Assembly (NCBI GenBank): GCA_020747065.1
Contig: JAGMVK010000009.1
Location: 992,001-1,056,000 of the forward strand
From: Cadophora sp. MPI-SDFR-AT-0126
Taxonomy: Eukaryota > Ascomycota > Leotiomycetes > Helotiales > Ploettnerulaceae
Length of the DNA: 64,000 nt
Reading direction: 5' to 3'
Shown here: positions 58,950-64,000 of the stretch, in pieces
Position numbering within the stretch: the stretch's first letter is position 1
Layout: each line of letters starts with the position of its first letter
Notes under the pieces: model-generated
What the model saw: the letters and a program-made list of their open reading frames with translations, nothing else
Database searches by the model: none
Told to the model about the DNA's origin: nothing
Translations under genes and position numbers: made by a program

Positions 58950-61900
58950 ATGGATCCTCTCACAGCTCTTTCCCTAGCTAGCAGCATAATTCAGCTCATC
59001 GACTTCACCGGCCGGGTGGTCTCAAATTGTCGCGGCATATACAAATCTGCAGATGGTGCACTTCCAGAACACCAGGACCTTGAGCTTGTCACGGAGGATC
59101 TCGTTCGTCTGAGCAAGCGGCAAGCTGCAACGCCATGGCCGAAACCTAAGGACGAGACAGACGCAGAGAAGCCTCTACATTCACTTTCAGATACTTGTGT
59201 TAGAGTGTCAAATGAGTTGCTAGAGCGGCTGTCGAAGCATAAGGTCACCAAAGGATCCCCAGTGGAAAGAAAATGGAAGAGCTTCAGAGAAGCTCTGGAG
59301 ACGGTATGGAATAAGAAAGACTTGGAAGGACTTGCCACAAGATTGGAGCAATTGAGAAGCGAGATGAGTTTGCATATCCTTGTTGCATTCAAGTATGGGC
59401 CATCTCAATTTGTACAAAACTTCCAACTGACTCGACTGCTAGAGAACAGTTTGACTTGGTAGCCCTGCAGAACGCTCGACGGTTTGATTGGCTAGATTGC
59501 CATACCAAATACTTGATCAAAGGACTTTCTGAAACTCGAGTTCTCATTGAGAACAATTTGGATACTTTGGCTGCAGAAGAGCAACATGCAAGAACCCGAG
59601 AGGTTATTATTCAGGCTATAAGGCAATATATGGTGGAGGAGACGAAAAAGCCGAAACGAAGCGACAAACGGAGAGACTTCGACATGATGAAGGAGGAGGA
59701 CCTTGAAGTTAAGGATGATGTTGAGGATGATAAATGGGCTGTGCAATACATCCATCAGACATTTGAGGAGAGGAGAAAGATCCAGCGGGAGAGAAAATTC
59801 CGTGATGGGCAGATTGCAATGCAGAGAAGACGAATACAAAGGGAGGTGGAGTTCAGGCGAGCAATAATGGCTAGTCTGGCTTTTCCTACGATGGAGAGCA
59901 GACAGTCATCTATATCGGACGCTCACGAAAGCACATTCGATTGGATACATGATGAGACCTTGTTATCAGACACACCTTGGAGCAGTTTCCAGCACTGGCT
60001 TAGCAAAGGTTCCGGGATCTACTGGATCAACGGGAAAGCGGGGTCTGGAAAGTCGACGTTAATGCGCTACATATTTGAACATACCCGGACGTCTGAAATG
60101 CTCGCAAGGTGGGCTGGTCGTGAGCATAAAGTGATCACTCCGGGTTTCTTCTTTTGGAATAGTGGAAGTCCCGACCAATCTTCACAGCTTGGCCTATTGA
60201 GATCTCTTCTGCACAACATCCTCTCTTATAACGAAAAGTTGATACCCGCGATATTCCCAGTTCGTTATCAAGACTTTCCAAGAAGCTCTGAACTTGAAGA
60301 TTACGAATTCACTCATGCTATTGACTCTGAAAAGCGGCATCGCTGGACCATCGCCGAGCTGAAGCTGGCATTTCAACGGCTGCTGAAAGAAGATGTGGGT
60401 CACATGTGCATCTTCATTGATGGACTTGATGAATATTCTGGAGATCCCATGGATACTATATCGTGGTTTAAATCCACGATTTCTCGAAAAATCAAAATCT
60501 GCATATCGAGCCGACCATGGATCATGTTTGAAGATGCATTTTCGTGTTCCCCGCAACTGAAGCTTCAAGATTTGACAACCAACGATATACGCAATTATAT
60601 CGACGACACTCTTTGTGGCAATGAGAGGATGAGAATGCTTTACGTCTCAGAGCCGCTAGAAGCGCCTACACTCGTGCAAGAGATCATATCGAAAGCGGCA
60701 GGTGTATTTCTGTGGGTCAGACTGGTCGTCACTTCTCTCCTTCGGGGCTTACATAATCGAGATCGAATCAAAGACTTGCAACTAAGACTTAGACTCCTTC
60801 CCGACGAGCTTGAGTCACTATTCAGTTACATGCTCAAGTCAGTTGAACCCATCTACCTCCGAGAAGGCTCACAAATTCTCCGGACTATGTTGAAATATCA
60901 GGAAATATCTGCCAAAGTTCAAAATGAGTACCCACAAGGTGAGGGTCTCTCGGCAATCGAGTTATCATTTGCAATCGATACGGATGAAAGTTCTGTGATC
61001 AAAAGTTCTGTAGGATTGATGGAGGATGCTGAGGTTGCAGAGCGGGTGGCAGACGTCGACTGCAGGCTGAAGGTGCGATGTGCCGGACTTCTCGAGATTC
61101 CTACTTACTGGCAACGTGAAGATTGCCCACATACTGGTCGAATCTATTCAACGCAGATAGGGGAAGCCAGAGTACAGTGGCTTCATAGGACTGTCAGGGA
61201 TTACTTGGAAACAGGTAGTGGAGGAGAAGTACTTCGCCAAAACTCACTTGAAGCCGACAAAGAAGAGTTCAGTCCCAGTCGAGTTCTGTTATTGTCGAGT
61301 GTACTCCAACTCAAGCGATGGTACATGAATATACCTGTTGTCGACGGTGTGCACCCTTTACCTGGTTTGGTTGCTCGCTCCATGACAACAGCTCATTGCG
61401 CCGAGTTTGAGACGTCCCAATCGGAGATTAAGATGCTGGACGAACTCGATCGAACCGTGAAATTACTGTACCGGCCTCCTGATGGCCACTGGGTCAAAGC
61501 TCTGTACCGATCCGATGGTCAGAATGACTTTATTTCGCTGGCCGAGAAGTATGAATTGAAGCACTACCTCTGCGACAAATTATTCGCAAGTGTCCACCAA
61601 CCCTCTGGACTTTCTATCAATCCAAAGAAGCCGTACCTGAATTATCTCAGCTGGTCTAGGCAAACTGGCTTAACAAGCTCCGATGGAGCATCATGTCCAC
61701 ATCTCGCCCGAAATCGGCGGCTGATAGAAATAATGATGGAGAAAGGATGCGATCCGAATACTTCATGCAAACAGGGTGTATCGGGGTGGCATGAGTTTCT
61801 CTCAGCGGTCTTTCTACAATCACCGCTTTCAGAGCAAGGCCATGATTGGGCATCTGTTGTAAAGCTATTTCTCGAACACAAAGCGGATCTGACATCGCCA

Positions 61901-62098
61901 GTCATGATAGATGCGAAAGAACATACACCCCGCGAGATTGTTATCAATGCATTTGCTCGGAATTTTCCTGAAGAGTGCAGATCTCTGATAGTGTTGATTC
62001 CCCAGCAAACACTGGCGCCTTTTAAGCAGTCTCATGGGAATGCAGCCGGCTCATGGTTAGCCCGTAAGTTCTCGCGACGCCGTGCCGATATGAAATGA
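58950..62098 (+). CDS. NACHT-domain STAND protein (fungal NLR-like, 1032 aa)
   Basis: Two exons: 58950-59392 and 59443-62098. The splice keeps the frame (HILVAFK-EQFDLVALQNARR). The N-terminal domain MDPLTALSLASSIIQLIDF is the helical start found on many fungal STAND proteins (SesA/HeLo-like class). A charged, Arg-rich coiled coil follows (about 240-290). The NACHT ATPase has Walker A INGKAGSGKSTLMRY (about 343-357), Walker B MCIFIDGLDEYSGD (about 469-482) and CISSRPW. The later helical region with VFLWVRLVVTSLLRGL and VQWLHRTVRDYLE matches the domain that follows NACHT in this fungal group. The C-terminus shows at most two degenerate ankyrin-like units (LIEIMMEKGCDPN, VVKLFLEHKADL) and no clear WD40, TPR or ankyrin array. 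Such proteins are proposed to act in self/non-self recognition and regulated cell death; no specific role is shown. Confidence 0.86.
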
Positions 62099-62930
62099 TA
62101 CCACATCCTGAATCACGGTGGTCGTTGGATTAGGGGTGAGTGACTTTGTAGGAGTGACAGTGAGGATTTTTTTCATGGTAAGTTTGCCTATTGCTGTTGG
62201 TTGTGAGTCTTTGATATAGCTCCTCTGTGATCCATCAAAGCTGAGGGGATACTTTCTGAATCTGAAACTTCAGTCCGACCAGATTTCGGCATTAAAAAAA
62301 CAACAGTCAGATAGGAATATCATACATGCTGCCTTACTAGGTGTGCGGTGACCAGACAGAAACGATTCTACTGGACAGAGCCTCAAGTCTCATCTTAGGC
62401 AGATCATACGGTTAGTTGCGATCGCCACACTCCTCACACAAGAGCAATCGTGTTTGGCGTTCGTTAGCGATGAATCTGTCTCTGAATGCTTCCTTTTGGT
62501 AGAGTTACTTACGTCTTGGTGCCCTCGTGTCCTCATGGGAAGTATTGTAGGCTCATCCCAACAAGAGCGATGAGGAGGACGGCGTTAATTGAAGCAGAAT
62601 GAAGCGAATATGGCGATGGTGTATGGAGACGTTGGATTGGGATCAAGTTTGATACTGTGGCGACCAAGATGCGAATGGAGGTTTGACTCTAGCCCAGATT
62701 GCTCTTGCGGGGAACAAAATACGAGGGGGGCAATTGACTGTGGGGGCATTAGCGTTTTAGATAGCGGCAAGGAAGGAATGAACTTCGAGCTATGATTCGA
62801 CCTTATTTACATTTTGAAAACCAAGGAGGATGCAAATATTATCATCATCAGAAATCATTCATTCATTTTTAACCAAGGTGACAAGAATTCACGCGCTACT
62901 GATATCCTCTCCCACTATCAACACTACAAT
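62099..62930. other. Intergenic region, no supported gene
   Basis: The convergent 3' ends of the NACHT gene and the transporter gene lie here. No coding frame with an ATG and motif is visible. Confidence 0.5.
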
Positions 62931-63988
62931 CTACTTTTCATCAATATGCTCCTCATGCTGCCCAACAACCGCATTCTTCTCCTGAATCTCCATCGCCCTC
63001 CTCTCAAGATCTCCCGCATAATTCGCCTGATAAAGCTTCTTATCATGGAACGCGACCAAGAACGGCGCGTTGGTGAACAGGTAGTTCATCTCTTCGAGCG
63101 GCAGGTTCTTAGTCTCGGGCAGGAACAGGTAGAAGAACAGCGCGTTGGTGAAATTGCAGATGATGAAGACGTAGTAGTACCGGTATCCGATGTTTTCCAT
63201 GGCGGTGCCGGTTACTTGTCCGATGAGCGTGTTGAAGGCGAAGGAGACCATTGTGGCGATAGAGACTCCCTTTGAGCGCGTGCGGGTGTCGAAGATCTCG
63301 GCAGGAATGACCCAGGATAGGGGACCGCAGGTGGCGGAGAAGGAGAAGTTGTAGAGCCAGGTCCTGGGTGTGGTTAGTTGTTGTTTTGATGAGAGGTTAA
63401 GCGAGGAAAGAGGAAGAGGGAGGGCTTACATCATGATGAAACCCCAAGAGGCAGACTTGTTGTTGCTCGTTCCGACGGGGAACTTGGCGATCAGGATACA
63501 GGCGATGAGGAAGCAGACCTATGATCCTATCAGTATTGCTGAGGTTTTAGAAATGGAGAAGGGTAGCGTACCATGTTCAGGAGATTACCACCGATCAAGG
63601 GTCGTCTACGACCAAGTTTATCAACGAACAAAACACAACATGCCTCTCCAACCAAGGCAATGATATTGTTGATCGCCTGATACTTCAGCGCATCGGAACC
63701 CTTGATTCCGATAGAGCCATAGATGTCAACACTATAATATTGAATGGCGCTGACACCAGTCATCTGGATCGAGGCTTGTAGAGCACAAGCGATAAGAAGA
63801 CGTCTGAATGAGGATCTGTTGGTAAGGAGCTCCATGTAGGACTTCGCTTCGTTCTCGTGTTCATGTGTGATACTATCTTGGATCTGATCGAATTCGGCGC
63901 GTACCCAGGGATCTGATTCGTTTCCATTCGAGTGCAGGCGTGCAAGTGTCTTGAGACCTTCATCTGGGCGGCCATGATCGATGAGCCA
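62931..63988 (-). CDS. MFS sugar transporter, 3' part (5' end outside window)
   Basis: Three exons are visible: 63572-63988, 63430-63518 and 62931-63363. An acceptor CTCTAG stands at 63989-63994, so an upstream exon exists beyond 64000. The frame reads WLIDHGRPDEGLKTLARLHS, then MELLTNRSSFRRLLIACALQ, FVDKLGRRRPLIGG, WGFIMMTWLYNFSFSATCG, GPLSWVIPAEIFDTRTRSKG and PETKNLPLEEMNYLF. These are the loop 2-3/8-9 motif (D-x-x-G-R-R) and PETK-x-x-x-LE motif of the sugar porter family, with helices 7-12 present. The substrate could be a hexose, disaccharide or quinate. The C-terminal tail has no special signal. Confidence 0.92.
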
Positions 63989-64000
63989 CTAGAGATTGGT

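Overview
This window is nuclear DNA from a filamentous ascomycete fungus (Pezizomycotina). The genes carry short introns of about 45-110 bp with GT(A/G)NGT donors, CTAAC-like branch sites and YAG acceptors. Recognisable families are typical of this group: a KRE6/SKN1 beta-glucan synthesis protein, a GT34 mannosyltransferase, a Cyc8/Ssn6 corepressor, a fungal Hsp70-like ATPase and a NACHT-type STAND protein. Leotiomycetes is my guess for the class, but nothing here proves it. Nearly all gene models were rebuilt by hand from the sequence, and the exon phases of each multi-exon model add up.

Layout, left half. 1-4289 has no gene I can support. 4290-5303 (+) is an alpha/beta hydrolase. 5917-8051 (+) is a conserved coiled-coil protein of unknown function. 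10190-11062 (+) is a small C2H2-like zinc protein. 13606-15835 (-) is an Hsp70-like ATPase, divergent from an RCC1-repeat protein at 16709-17977 (+). 18097-19212 (-) is proteasome subunit alpha-2, sharing a 464-bp divergent promoter with a RING-CH membrane ubiquitin ligase at 19677-20824 (+). 21858-23204 (-) is an F-box protein and 24678-26188 (-) a mitochondrial pyruvate dehydrogenase kinase.

Middle. 27613-37778 holds four membrane or secretory-pathway genes: a type II PC-esterase-like protein, sphingosine-1-phosphate lyase, an Mnn10-like GT34 enzyme and KRE6/SKN1. Then come an uncertain ORF at 39309-39800, a conserved unknown with a possible N-myristoylation start (40212-41256) and ribosomal protein L3 (41646-43039).

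Right half. Two corepressor genes stand head to head across an apparently gene-free 6.6 kb: Cyc8/Ssn6 (44418-47497, -) and a LisH-WD40 protein of the Sif2/TBL1 type (54125-56267, +). They are followed by SDH assembly factor 2 (57172-58238, +), a NACHT STAND protein (58950-62098, +) and the 3' part of an MFS sugar transporter (62931-63988, -) that runs off the window.

Most of the window is housekeeping or regulatory and ordinary. The points most worth a second look are the STAND protein without a clear repeat sensor, the apparent loss of the GDS and His catalytic signatures in the PC-esterase-like protein (with a GC-AG intron in the same gene), the paired corepressor locus with its very long shared upstream region, two microexons, two 9-nt tandem splice choices and one repeat-filled 582-bp intron. 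I found no CRISPR array, rRNA, tRNA or intact transposon.
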